From positions 59,670,247-59,734,246 of the forward strand of contig CM075765.1 of assembly GCA_037974665.1 (NCBI GenBank): a DNA stretch of 64,000 nt. Reading direction: 5' to 3'. This document shows positions 33,873 to 45,579 of this stretch, one piece after another. The stretch is from Ehretia macrophylla. Lineage: Eukaryota > Streptophyta > Magnoliopsida > Boraginales > Ehretiaceae. The notes beneath the pieces were generated by a model that was not told the DNA's origin, made no database searches, and worked only from the letters and a program-made list of their open reading frames with translations. Position 1 is the stretch's first letter. Every line of letters begins with the position of its first letter. The position numbers and the translations under genes were made by a program.

Positions 33873-36283
33873 AGTAACGCCCCGATCCCTCACGAGACCG
33901 GAACTCCTATTTATCATGTTATTCTCAACCCAATACCAAACCCGGTCACAAAATTTTTAGGGAAAAACGGACAGAGTTTCCCCTGTACTATGGACATTCT
34001 GAAAACCTGTAAATTCTCAAATATGGTAATTACAAGGTAAATAAACTTTTCATAACTAAAGATCAAAGGATTAAGGCCATCCGAGCCTTGAAGCATACTA
34101 TAGTTCCAAAAACACACAAGCATGCTAGTGGGTAGAGTTAGAACATTCACTACCAAGCATGCAAGGTAATTGAGAGCAGAAACATAAGTTATTACAAGAT
34201 ATAGGTTCCCAAATCTACACTACAACCAACTATCCTTCAACTTCTTACAGCAACCAATATAAACAAAGCCCTTAGGCCACAAAATAGATACACAAATACC
34301 AAATAGAAACAAGAAGGCACAACCACTTCAGAATAACACACAGCAACTAGGGCAACTCCTCCAACTGCGCCACCTGAAACATGTTAGCGAGGTATGAGCA
34401 ACCACTGTTGCCCAGTGAGGGATATAGTCCCGGGACGTGCAATGCAACAGATAATACAATTATACAACAATAACACTTAGACAATTAAAGAAACAACGAT
34501 AACTTAAATAATCATACATTTAAAAGGATACGTTTCAACAATCCCCTATACACCAATCTTCACTGGTCTTCAATCACGATCCACGAACCACGAGCACGAT
34601 CACGATAAGCCGGCATAACCCCAAACACTCCAGTGGGTGTACTCCGGATGTACCCCGATAATCCTACGACCCAACATCCCCTGGCAATCTTTGGACCAGG
34701 CGAATGAGGGATTAGGGTACGGAGTTTGAATATCCACCGGCAAGCCCTCTGCCGCCCAGCCGATATTCAACACATCCGCCCCTGACACTATGGTTGCGCA
34801 ACCACTATGCAATGCACTTAACGATGACAAGTTAATAGCAATAATATAAGCATTAACACATATGAGGATCAACAAAGTAGGTTGACCTCGATGCAATGAG
34901 AATAGAACAATTATATAAGCAAATATGCAGTTTTGCAAAGAGACATTACAAAATAATCATTGAATTATACCCAAAAGCTCCGAATCAACTTAATATCACA
35001 TATAAGCACTCAAGAAGACATGCCGTGGGTTTAGAAATGTGAGACAACCGAAATTGCACTTAAACCCCTTTATTTTACAAACCATTTCTCTTCCAAACCA
35101 AAGTTAATGATTCCATTTTCAAGGGAAACTCTCCCAACCTTCTAACTAACCCTCAAGGTACCCTCTCAACCCTCTAACTCATTCAAATGCCCGCGTTTAC
35201 CCCGAAAGCCCCAAATTCCCTCTTATGGCTTTAAACTACACATACAACGTCCGGGCTTCAAACAAGGGATATCAAGGCATCTATAGCACCTAGGTAGCCT
35301 AAGGATACTAGAATTGAAGCCCGAATCCACCCGGATTCGCATTAACCCCAAAAGCCCCAAAGTAAAGTCGACTATTTTTCATTTTTAAGCGATTTAAGGG
35401 CAATGCAAGTGCACGGGGCTATTAGGTTATCTTTACTAGCACCTAAGGCATCTATTAGAAGCATTAAATCAAGCTAATTCGAGCAATTACACAAAACCCT
35501 AGAAAAACGTCACTATTCACCCTAAAAAAATCAAACTAACGATTCTAACCGTTTAAATTGTGAAACGATGGCTCAAATGTGTTCTCTAGCATTCATATAG
35601 ATGGTATATTAGCATAGATAACAATTACAATGACATTTAATCATATTTTCAACAAATCAAGAATTGAGCAACTATTTAAAAATGCAAAAACAAGTCTTGA
35701 AATCCCTCACCAAAGCGCGTAGGAGCACCTAGGAACCTTGCACACACCCTAAACTACTTGTTCTAGGCTTGGCGTGGCTTGGATTGAAGAGTTGAAGATG
35801 AAAAATCCCTCCTTGTGGCTGCTTGAGGCTCTCGGCCTTCAACAGTAAATTCAGCTCCTATTTTTTTTTTTTTTTGCAAGTTATGAGCTTAATTGCTTTA
35901 TGGTGAGTATATATGATAGGTAGGGTCAAGTTAGGTGTTTAGTGGTCCACTAAAAATGAGCGTTGTGAGCTTAAAAACGAGCCTAAAGTGTAAAGTATAA
36001 GCTAACTAATTAAAACACTAAGTTAGTTACGTAACACTATTCATTGAACTACGAAAATTATTTTCTAAACGAGCTCTCCTATCGCTTCTAGCCCAAATGC
36101 ACATTTTTCCCACTACTTTTACAATTAATATGATTTAATAAAAATGCTAATTCACTAATATAATGCAGTTTAAAAATTGAATGAATAGTGACCAAGAAAG
36201 ACAACAGGTAAAGCACACAATTTAATGCACAATTAATGGATGCAACATTTAAAAATGTGTACGGTAGAATCTCGGGCGTCACA
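33873..36283 (-). repeat. C LTR 3 (5'-most in element sense)
   Basis: About 2411 bp. The inner edge has lost the TG (ccagtaacgcccc). Candidate intron 34374-35710 (1337 nt). The outer edge cgggcgtcaca meets TSD gtact at 36284. Confidence 0.93.
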
Positions 36284-36288
36284 GTACT

Positions 36289-36443
36289 AGTCCACTTATA
36301 TGCTGTCACAGGTTTTTGCATTTTGCCTAGAAACAGGGGAGACTCCGTCCGTTTTTCCTAAATTCTATGCCCGGATTTGGAATTGGGTTGCGATTAGATT
36401 GATTAATAGAACTCCCGATCTCGAGAGGGATCGGGGTGTTACA
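36289..36443 (+). repeat. B array LTR 1, last part
   Basis: Continues B LTR 1 after the C array: tccacttatatgctgtc to ggatcggggtgttaca. With 24257-26960 the LTR is 2859 bp. Confidence 0.95.
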
Positions 36444-36445
36444 GG

Positions 36446-36457
36446 TGGTATCAGAGC
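36446..36457 (+). other. B primer binding site 1
   Basis: tggtatcagagc, perfect, 2 nt after the LTR end. Its last bases start a small hairpin gagct-tgtct-agctc shared in form with C and the last B element. Confidence 0.93.
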
Positions 36458-37019
36458 TTGTCTAGCTCATAAGCCGGGACAGGGTCCGCGGTCTGGTGGG
36501 TAGTGACCCTTGAATGTGTGCTTGTTAAGTGTGTCTTGAAAGTGTATGCTTGTATGTGAGATTGTGTGTCTTAACTTGAAAGTACACACCTATGTGATAT
36601 AGTTATGTGTTATGTGTTCAATGTTTCTCAAGTAAAGTGAAGTGTCTAGTTGTGCATTGAATTGACCTATCGAATCGACCTCGTGAATTATTATTTGCTT
36701 GAAATATTGCTTGTAATGTGTGTTTTAAAATGTCTTGAATTGATTATGTTGTGCTTGACTTGATTGCCGTGCTTGAGTGACTTTGTTGAATAAACTATTT
36801 TGTAAACTTGCTTGCATAATAGTTTAAGGCATATGTATAACTGTGATATATTGGCATTCATACATGTCCTATTGAAAGTGGTTCACCGCTGGCTTTTCAA
36901 GGTGTATGGATTGGCAGGAAATGAATGGCATTCGACTACCCTTTATTTGGGAATTGGTGTTTGCTTTTGGAGCTCGGTTATTGGCAAATCTCTATGGTCC
37001 TCCTTTGTGCTTAACAGTT

Positions 37020-37850
37020 GTGAAAGATAAGCTTTCTCTTGGGGTTTTATTTGGTTATTCTTTGGAGCATTCTTTGGTTTTCTTAATGGGTATTCTTTGG
37101 AGACTTCTGTTGGCCTTTCTCAGTGGATTTTGCTATAGGGATTTTAATCAGCCTTACTGCACAGTATTATCTATGGTATATGTGTCTCGGTATTTATTGG
37201 AGTGATACTGGCATCCCTTATTGGAAATTCTTCAATGGTATTTTCTGGAATTCTCAGTGGCCAATTATTAAATATTTACTTATTACGCAAACTTGGCTAC
37301 TTTCTTATTGGAGTATTGTTTCAGATATCCTCTTCAGTGTTCCTCAGTAGGTTTAGAATTTGGAATTCCTATCAGACTTATTGTATAGCACTACTTACGG
37401 TATTCTTTGGAATTCTTAGTGGGCATTCTACTAGTATTTTCCTTGCTGGCACTATTGGAAGTCTTACACTTGGAATCTTGTTCAGAATTATTATCTTATA
37501 CTGCTTACGGTATGCTGTGAATACTTTAGGCTTCCTTGGTGGTAAGTTGTATAAAGTTTGCACTCGGCAAATGGCGATGAGGTCTTGGAGCTTGGTCTTA
37601 TATGTTCTGCATCTACTTTGGCTATCTTTTTACTTCCTTATTTGATACTTGTTGGACTTTTATAGAGGATTCGTATAGAGAATATTCCTTCGGTATTCTT
37701 CTTGTTAATAATATGTGGAATTGGTAATATCTATAGTATCTTTGCTTTAGTCTTTATTGGTATTATCTCGGCGCTCTTGGTTGGAATTTTATTTTCTTCG
37801 ATATTCGTGTCAACAGAATTCTTCAACCGATGAAGATTAGTCAGAATTGG
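37020..37850 (+). repeat. Degenerate ATTCTT/GGAATTC repeat zone next to B PPT
   Basis: Irregular repetition of words such as ggtattctttggaattctt at roughly 18-25 nt intervals. Equivalent zones occur at 48500-49350, 63366-63900, 29455-29900, 32915-33360 and 41020-41440 (last three on minus). All lie between leader or gag and PPT. Confidence 0.75.
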
Positions 37851-37920
37851 ATTTCAGATGATGCTGAGTTCATATTGGAAGAAGAATTGCGAGGACGCAA
37901 TTGTTTTAAGGGGGGAAGGA

Positions 37921-38456
37921 TGTGATAACCCGAGCCCGGCATGCATTTAATAGCACTTGACTGTATTTGATTAAATGATTAATTAATTAAATCAACCAAT
38001 TTGCACTATTTTAATATTTCACTTGGAAGCATTTAGTAGTTGTATATTGAATAATTAAAAGATTATTATCTATTTCTAATAATTATAGTAATTGAATTTA
38101 TTCTTTTGTGATTAGTTAAGTGTCATCTTAAATAGGGTTTAATTGTATTTGACTGTGTGTTTATATTAACTTTCATTTGTAGCTTAATATTAACTTCATA
38201 ATTCTTTAAAATATTCTAGAAATAGTTAAATTAATTATTTTAAATGAATATTGATTGCCTTGATTATTTTAATAATCGGTTTTGGTTGTCTTGCATTAAA
38301 ATCACTCGGTTTTCAAATAAATGAGGAAAACAGCTCCGAGCCGGAGTAAATTTTAAACTATGATACTTTTCAAAAATGATATATTTCTTAAATTCTTTGA
38401 GATTTAATCGTTATTCTTTTATTGTTGCAAAGTGCATAGCATTTCGAGAGCGATAG
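37921..38456 (+). repeat. B array LTR 2, first part
   Basis: tgtgataacccgagcccggc onward, cut by A2 at 38457; TSD gatag 38452-38456 and 45575-45579. Resumes at 45580. Confidence 0.95.
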
Positions 38457-40929
38457 TGTCACGCCCCAACTCGACCCCTCCTACGATTAGTCAGGACGCA
38501 ATGGAGTTTCGGCAGCATAACGACAGTAACATGAACATCCGGGCTCTAAACCAACCCTTAAGAACAACATGCATCAACCTCCATAAATCACCAACCAATT
38601 CCACAATCAAATTGACAACATACAACACAACCACTTCATACATTAAACATTCTTTCATCAACTCCTTCATAGTTACGCGCCTCCGTTCCAACATAGTACA
38701 TAGGCTATACATACATATCAAAATAGATTATAAACAAACTTAGCAACCTAGATCATAACAAAAGAAAGACTACTAAGTTAGCATCATTTAGTTCATTATC
38801 TTACTACAACTTATACATCATAAATTACAAGGAAAATAAAAGACAACTAGGTTAATATACAAGATAATAGAGTATACAACATCTCAAGCATCAAGGACAA
38901 GACTCTGGCACATAGGACTCGTCCACATACGGCACATTTTCCACATTCTCCTCTTCAGGAGGCACGTACCCGTAATCCTGCTCAAGTACACCTGTAAGCA
39001 TGCAATAATAGAGAGTGAGCTTATATAAAATAAGCCCAGTGAGGATCCGATAGATCTCGAGCAAGGTCTACTAAACTCCTTGGAATAATCCTTTGAGTCA
39101 GTAAACACACAATAACAATAAATAATACTATCATCACATAACTATATGACCATTCAATAAAGGATACTCTCTCTAGTTGGTGTAGCTCCAAACGCCATCA
39201 TGATCTCAACCATTCTTCTTGTAACTCCCCATTACTCACGCACCCGGGGTACCCCCAATAACCTCGCCCTCCATGACACCTCCGTCATGCGAGTTGGAGA
39301 CAATCTCTGATAGTCATGCCGTTATCAACCCAACAGCCCGATGCTGCCCGAGAGGTGGCACACACATACCAGAGACCCAGCAATAATAATAAACATCAAT
39401 CATCAATATTCCGAGAGATCAGCAACGAAAGTGCCCGATTCTCGTACTCAATAATCAATCAATAAAACATCAATATAACATCAATATAACATCAATATAA
39501 CATTAAACAGCAAACAACTAAGTTAGATGACAAAGTAGGCCATCTAACCGAACATGCATTAAACACACAATCAAACTCTAATTTACCCATCAATAACTCA
39601 CAATTCAATCACTCAACACCACCCAACCATCTAAAGGCATCGTTCAAGAAATTAAAGAATGACAACCTAAACTTCTAAAATTCATAACTTACAATCTACT
39701 AATCCAAACATTGCCAAATCAGTTTCTATCACTCACCCATTCAACCTACTACATTAACCCTCTCGGAAATCCACCATAACACCTCCAAATCATGCCCGAT
39801 AACCCTAGAACCCTAGGATGTCTTGGCTGGATTTTCCGGGTTTTCACACGAACAATGTAATCGAAAATTCGGCATTACAACAGCGCTAACACGTAATTAT
39901 CAAGTATTTAGAAATCGACGACAATCGATTTCGATCAACACAACTCATTTAATTCAACTTTGAACATTTTCATCAAAATTAAATACCCGGAAAATAAAAA
40001 TTATGCTACATCCGACAGAAATTCGTAGTATTGGTATATAATGATCCCTGGCATGCAAGGAGTAATAATCTATCATCAGATTTTAATTCTAACGGTTAAA
40101 TTTTCATTTATGAGCAAAAGTATAAAAATGACATTTTGAGATCTAGAATTTTTCTCTCACCTTTGATGCGATAAAAGCCTAGGAATGCGTGCAATGCGTG
40201 CCCAACAAGCGAAATCCAACTCGGCACGAAATTCTACGGACAAAAACTAGCTTTTTCTTTGAAAAATTGCTTTGAAAACCTTGAAAACTCCTTGGCTTAA
40301 TCTCCCATGAAAATCTCGGCCATGTGTGTGAAAATGAGTGTGTTTTTGTGCTTTGGCAATGTGTGTTGATGATATATGCATGAAAGTCAAGATTTTAAAT
40401 GAAAGTCAAAGTTGAAACTTTAGTGTTTTTAGTGTTTTCTTGACTTTAAATGCATTTTCTTGATCACCAAAGTTCAAAACAATTATTCAACACCCAAGCT
40501 AGCTCAAGTAAATTATTTTTAGGTGACAAGAAGTTTTACAATCAAACAATTCTACCCGAGTCGGCTTAAAACTCGATTTTCGCAAAAAAAGTTGGTGTAA
40601 AAACCCTAATAAATTCTTAAGCCGATTTTAAAACTGTTTTAATCAAACACAGGTCTATTAAAGTCCGTGAACTAGGTCTAAAAGGGTTAAAAAGACCAGT
40701 TTCAAAATTATAGCGGACGTGTTTTGAAAACACTATTCACTAAAAATCGACGATAAAATTTCAGACTCCGTTTTTGATAAAAATTTCATGAACGCACATT
40801 TAGCATGTTCTAGGAGTATTGATACTCAAATTACCACATTCTAAGTCATATAGCACATAAACAGGTCAATTCACGCAAAACAAGAATAAACACGCAAAAC
40901 GAGATAGGATAGAAAAGTGGGGTTCCACA
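38457..40929 (-). repeat. A2 3' LTR
   Basis: tgtcacgccccaactcgacc to ggggttccaca. Candidate intron 38992-40160 (CAAAG|GTGAGAG to GCTTACAG|GTGTA). Hairpins 39019-39035 (gcttat/ataagc) and 39522-39548 (gttagatg/catctaac, CTACTTTGT loop). TATA-like gatatatgc near 40371. Confidence 0.95.
38891..38991 (-). CDS. A2 3' LTR acidic peptide exon
   Basis: Frame 'GT + 32 codons + TGA' after the acceptor, containing LEQDYGYVPPEEENVENVPY and VDESYVPES. If spliced to the donor at 40161/40160, the frame runs upstream through ...FLGFYRIK with no stop for about 24 codons to a TAG, and no ATG is met. The start of translation is therefore unknown. Confidence 0.45.
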
Positions 40930-40946
40930 TTCTCCCCTCCTTTAAA
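40930..40946 (-). other. A2 polypurine tract
   Basis: Plus-strand ttctcccctcctttaaa, i.e. sense tttaaaggaggggagaa, abutting the 3' LTR. It would prime plus-strand DNA synthesis. Confidence 0.9.
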
Positions 40947-41019
40947 CAATTGCGTCCGCGCAATTCTGCATCGATCCGAAGACAAACTCAGGTGCTGACT
41001 CAAACATACTGATTGAAAG

Positions 41020-41440
41020 ACCAAATACCAAATTCCAAATACCAACCAAGAATACCAAGTAGGAACACCGAATAAGATCATCGAATAAGAATCCCCAAAC
41101 AAGAAACTTAATTAGGAACGCTGAATAAGAACACTGACTAGAATTTCCGAATAAGAATCTCAAATAAATTACCGAAGAAGAACGCCAAACATAGATCCCG
41201 TAATAGAGCACCAATCAAGAATACCAATTGAGATCTTCGAACAAGATTACCGTTGGAGAATACCGAATAATAATCCCGAAATAAGAACTCGGGATAACAC
41301 CATATAATAATTCCGCATAAGAATACTAATAGAAAATACCAAAGAATAATTCCAATCAAGTATACCGAATAAGAATATTCATATGGAAATCCAAAGGAAG
41401 AATGTCGAATAGGATCACCAAATGAGAATTCCAATAGTCA
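41020..41440 (-). repeat. A2 degenerate repeat zone before PPT
   Basis: Repeated aataagaat, gaataccaa and aagaatccc words (sense attcttattcgg, ggtattctt). Same type and place as in B and C although the LTRs are unrelated in sequence over most of their length. Open hydrophobic frames (41138-41434, 40942-41214) result from the stop-poor repeat. Confidence 0.75.
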
Positions 41441-41479
41441 ATTATTTAGTCGTAAAGTAGCTTGACCCCTAATCGGAAT

Positions 41480-41700
41480 TTTATATGCTTCAACGTCACA
41501 TATTACTCAATCGCCAACTGATATAATGCACGTGCTAACTTCAACCATATAGGGCAAACTTTCTACTCGCATACTAGCGCATTGCACTCAAGTAGACATG
41601 ATAAAAGAATATGTAGCACTGGAATCATTCAATACCTTAACTAATTGATTGAGAATAAGAAATTACCTTTCACTACTGCTGTTGAGATGCACTGCCCGCA
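41480..41700 (-). pseudogene. A2 protease remnant
   Basis: On minus, the frame reads DSSATYSFI where A1 has DSGATHSFI, followed by a decayed match to the next protease segment (ESLPYMVE for ERLPYVVE). The catalytic-loop Gly is Ser and stops follow. RT and all downstream domains are gone. It shows that A2 descends from a gag-pol element like A1. Confidence 0.75.
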
Positions 41701-41722
41701 GGTCTACCCTGGTAACCTTGGG

Positions 41723-42598
41723 TCACTGACCGAACCTAGACCTCGAATACCTAGGACAATTCCTCGCTCTGTGCTGATTGCTGCCGCAACCTAAACATGT
41801 TCCTGCCTTATTCCGACAGTTAGACTCGAGATGGCCTTTTCGGCGACAGAAAGTACAATGTATGACTTGATCTGCAGCATGATTCCCTGAAGAATTTGGA
41901 ACCAATAAGGTAACTGAATCATCTTGTTGAACTCTCACTATAGTAGACTTTTCCTGGGCATCCCTGACTATAGTCAAACCCCGATCATTTTGCCATTTAT
42001 GACAGTCCTCTTTCATGTGTTGATCACTGCCGCAACTTAGACATTTTCCCAATTTCTTCCAGCATCCGGTCTCAACATGACCCCTTTTGGTACAGAAATC
42101 ACAAAATGGAACATGAAGAGCAACACTATTACGCACGAAACCCTGACCTGGCGAAACCGTTAAACTGCTCCGCTGTATCCTTAAGTCTACATGCCTATTT
42201 TGCCCCTGGAGCTGACTCTGCCGACTTCGAGGATGAAAATATCTTTGCTGGTCCTGAAGCTGAGAAAGTCTTCTACTCGATTGACTCGGCCCTGCCCCTA
42301 ACTCATTCTTTCCTTTCTCAACTCTTGTTGCAGTAGTAAGGGCTTCACCGTATGTGGAAAACTGAAAAGAAGTCAGGCTATCTCGAACCTCCGACCTCAA
42401 CCCTCGAACGAATCTATTAATCCTCTTTTTAGTAGTTTGCACCATACCCGGAGCATAATGTGACAGATTATGAAATCGGGCCTCATACTGCGTAACAGAC
42501 AGGCTACCCTGTTTCAAAGACATGAATTCATTCCTACAAAGTCTTCCTCTGATTCCAAGAGCTCTGACAGTCATCCTTACTTCACCCAAAAGAGTCAC
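41723..42598 (-). CDS. gag: A2 partial Gag with four CCHC zinc knuckles
   Basis: 291 codons. Residues about 15-95 match the C-terminal half of the A1 Gag core (SVTQYEARFHNLSHYAPG, FVRGLRSEVRDSL); the N-terminal half of the core is missing. Four knuckles follow, as two pairs: C166-C179 (CDFCTKRGHVETGC), C186-C199 (CLSCGSDQHMKEDC), C248-C261 (CTFCRRKGHLESNC) and C268-C281 (CLGCGSNQHRARNC). A1 has a single pair, so the pair was duplicated. All CCHC ligands are kept and the frame has no stops, although the rest is deleted. An RNA-binding role is plausible but unproven. The given start is just the first Met in the open frame. Confidence 0.85.
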   Translation of the reverse strand: MTLLGEVRMTVRALGIRGRLCRNEFMSLKQGSLSVTQYEARFHNLSHYAPGMVQTTKKRINRFVRGLRSEVRDSLTSFQFSTYGEALTTATRVEKGKNELGAGPSQSSRRLSQLQDQQRYFHPRSRQSQLQGQNRHVDLRIQRSSLTVSPGQGFVRNSVALHVPFCDFCTKRGHVETGCWKKLGKCLSCGSDQHMKEDCHKWQNDRGLTIVRDAQEKSTIVRVQQDDSVTLLVPNSSGNHAADQVIHCTFCRRKGHLESNCRNKAGTCLGCGSNQHRARNCPRYSRSRFGQ

Positions 42599-43095
42599 CC
42601 GCAGTTATAACACATATACAATTATATCACATGAAGACAAGTACAACATAATACATAATTAACATATAAAACAACATTATCATATAACACACAATTCAGC
42701 ACATAAGAAGCCAATATCACGTAAACAAGTTATATCACACAATAAGTTGTAAACAATTAAAGTCTCATAAGCAAAAAACTTCACATAAGGCACTTTGATC
42801 ACATAAAACATAATTGTCACATAATACACATTAATCACATAATGCACATTAAGTACATAATGCACATTAATCACCACACATTGAGTATGTATAGCACGTT
42901 ATCACATAAAACATATTGACCACATTAGTTCACTTAACACACAAGGCATACTGGTCACATAGAAAATTAGACACATAAGTAAATTAATCATATAAACATT
43001 TTAACATATGTTTCACTTTTCTTTCACTTAATACATACATGCATGCTTAGACCACTAACCACATTCCGAGGATACCCCGGCTGACAGCTAATCAA

Positions 43096-43107
43096 GCTCT
43101 GATACCA
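43096..43107 (-). other. A2 primer binding site
   Basis: gctctgatacca, complement of the tRNA-iMet PBS, 7 nt from the 5' LTR edge as in A1. Confidence 0.93.
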
Positions 43108-43114
43108 CTTAAAC

Positions 43115-45574
43115 TGTCACGCCCCAACTCGACCTCTCCTACGATCAGTCAGGACGCAACGGAGTTTCGGCAGCATAACGACAGTAACATGAACATCCGG
43201 GCTCTAAACCAACCCTTAAGAACAACATGCATCAACCTCCATAAATCACCAACCAATTCCACAATCAAATTGACAACATACAACACAACCACTTCATACA
43301 TTAAACATTCTTTCATCAACTCCTTCATAGTTACGCGCCTCCGTTCCAACATAGTACATAGGCTATACATACATATCAAAATAGATTATAAACAAACTTA
43401 GCAACCTAGATCATAACAAAAGAAAGACTACTAAGTTAGCATCATTTAGTTCATTATCTTACTACAACTTATACATCATAAATTACAAGGAAAATAAAAG
43501 ACAACTAGGTTAATATACAAGATAATAGAGTATACAACATTTCAAGCATCAAGCACAAGACTCTGGCACATAGGACTCGTCCACATACGGCACATTTTCC
43601 ACATTCTCCTCTTCAGGAGGCACGTACCCGTAATCCTGCTCAAGTACACCTGTAAGCATGCAATAATAGAGAGTGAGCTTATATAAAATAAGCCCAGTGA
43701 GGATCCGATAGATCTCGAGCAAGGTCTACTAAACTCCTTGGAATAATCCTTTGAGTCAGTAAACACACAATAACAATAAAAAATACTATCATCACATAAC
43801 TATATAACCATTCAATAAAGGATTCTCTCTCTAGTTGGTGTAGCTCCAGACGCCCTCACGTTCTCCACCATTCTTCTTGTAACTCCCCATTACTCACGCA
43901 CCCGGGGTACCCCCAATAACCTCGCCCTCCATGACACCTCCGTCATGCGAGCTGGAGGCAATCTCTGATAGTCATGCCGTTATCAACCCGACAGCCCGAT
44001 GCTGCCCGAGAGGTGGCATACACATACCAGAGACCCAGCAATAATAATAAACATCAATCATCAATATTCCGAGAGATCAGCAACAAAAGTGCCCGATTCC
44101 CGTACTCAATAATCAATCAATAAAACATCAATATAACATCAATATAACATTAAACAGCAAACAACTAAGTTAGATGACAAAGTAGGCCATCTAACCGAAC
44201 ATGCATTAAACACACAATCAACCTCTAATTTACCCATCAACAACTCACAATTCAATCACTTAACACCACCCAACCATCTAAAGGCATCGTTCAAGAAATT
44301 AAAGAATGACAACCTAAACTTCTAAAATTCATAACTTACAATCTACTAATCCAAACATTGCCAAATCAGTTTCTATCACTCACCCATTCAACCTACTACA
44401 TTAACCCTCTCGGAAATCCACCATAACACCTCCAAATCATGCCCGATAACCCTAAAACCCTAGGATGTCTTGGCTGGATTTTCCGGGTTTTCACACGAAC
44501 AATGTAATCAAAAATTCAGCATTACAACAGCGCTAACACGTAATTATCAAGTATTTAGAAATCGACGGCAATCGATTTCGATCAACACAACTCATTTAAT
44601 TCAACTTTGAACATTTTAATCAAAATTAAATACCCGGAAAATAAAAATTATGCTACATCCGACAGAAATTCGTAGTATTGGTATATAACGATCCCTAGCA
44701 TGCAAGGAGCAATAATCTATCATCAGATTTCAATTCTAACGGTTAAATTTTCATTTATGAGCAAAAGTATAAAAATGACATTTTGAGATCTAGAATTTTT
44801 CTCTCACCTTTGATGTGATAAAAGCCTAGGAATGCGTGCAATGCATGACCAACAAGCGGAATCCAACTTGGCACGAAATTCTACGGACAAAAACTAGCTT
44901 TTTCTTTGAAAAATTGCTTTGAAAACCTTGAAAACTCCTTGGCTTAATCTCCCATGAAAATCTCGGCCATGTGTGTGAAAATGAGTGTGTTTTTGTGCTT
45001 TGGCAATGTGTGTTGATGATATATGCATGAAAGTCAAGATTTTAAATGAAAGTCAAAGTTGAAACTTTAGTGTTTTTAGTGTTTTCTTGACTTTAAATGC
45101 ATTTTCTTGATCACCAAAGTTCAAAACAATTATTCAACACCCAAGCTAGCTCAAGTAAATTATTTTTAGGTGACAAGAAGTTTTACAATCAAACAATTCT
45201 ACCCGAGTCGGCTTAAAACTCGATTTTCGTAAAAAATCGGTGTAAAAACCCTAATAAATTCTTAAGCCGATTTTAAAACTGTTTTAATCAAACACATGTC
45301 TATTAAAGTCCGTGGACTAGGTCTAGAAGGGTTAAAAAGACCAGTTTCAAAATTATAGCGGACGTGTTTCGAAAATACTATTCACTAAAAATCGACGATA
45401 AAATTTCAGACTCCGTTTTTGATGAAACTTTCATGAACGCACATTTAGCATGTTGTAGGAGTATTGATACTAAAATTACCACATTCTAAGTCATATAGCA
45501 CATAAACAGGTCAATTCACGCAAAACGAGAATAAACACGCAAAACGAGATAGGATAGAAAAGTGGGGTTCCACA
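43115..45574 (-). repeat. A2 5' LTR
   Basis: 2460 bp. Candidate intron 43650-44807. Hairpins 43677-43693 and 44169-44195. Shorter than the 3' LTR mainly by one fewer atcaatataac unit. The outer edge ttccaca meets TSD gatag. Confidence 0.95.
43549..43649 (-). CDS. A2 5' LTR acidic peptide exon
   Basis: Same frame and phase as the 3' LTR copy, with a change in the last codons (tail ends in CA rather than CP). As the 5' LTR copy it would be the transcribed one. No ATG. Confidence 0.45.
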
Positions 45575-45579
45575 GATAG

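Larger units (their letters stand above)
26961..36283 (-). mobile_element. C array: three LTRs and two internal regions
   Basis: Minus-oriented LTR-internal-LTR-internal-LTR, 9323 bp. It sits in B LTR 1 with a 5-bp TSD (gtatt/gtact, one change). Each internal region is about 1.04 kb, has PBS and PPT, and encodes nothing recognisable. Copies are nearly identical to one another. A single flanking TSD for the whole indicates one integration followed by LTR-mediated duplication, or integration of a recombinant form. Confidence 0.95.
36444..37920 (+). other. B internal region 1, non-coding
   Basis: 1477 bp with PBS, leader, a degenerate ggtattctt-ggaattctt repeat zone (37020-37850) and PPT aaggggggaagga at 37908-37920. 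No gag or pol. The repeat zone has long hydrophobic open frames (such as 37202-37645) in more than one frame, because the repeat lacks stops. About 40 bp around 36870 present in the second copy is missing here. Confidence 0.9.
38457..45574 (-). mobile_element. Element A2, complete but non-autonomous
   Basis: Two LTRs of 2473 and 2460 bp around a 2185-bp internal region, perfect TSD gatag. Read on minus: PBS, partial gag, protease remnant, degenerate repeat zone, PPT. RT, RNase H and integrase are deleted. The LTRs differ at only a few percent of sites, so insertion is fairly recent, and its enzymes must have come from another element such as a relative of A1. Confidence 0.96.

Noticed and set aside
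36300-36503. Open frame crossing the B LTR end and PBS (also 47721 and 61933)
   Set aside because: It spans LTR edge and PBS, which are constrained as nucleic acid, and the third copy is frame-shifted.
37202-37645. 147-residue hydrophobic open frame resembling a membrane or envelope protein
   Set aside because: The underlying degenerate 12-20 nt repeat has few stops in several frames, and neighbouring frames are open too. Copies at 48683 and 63470 break at different places.
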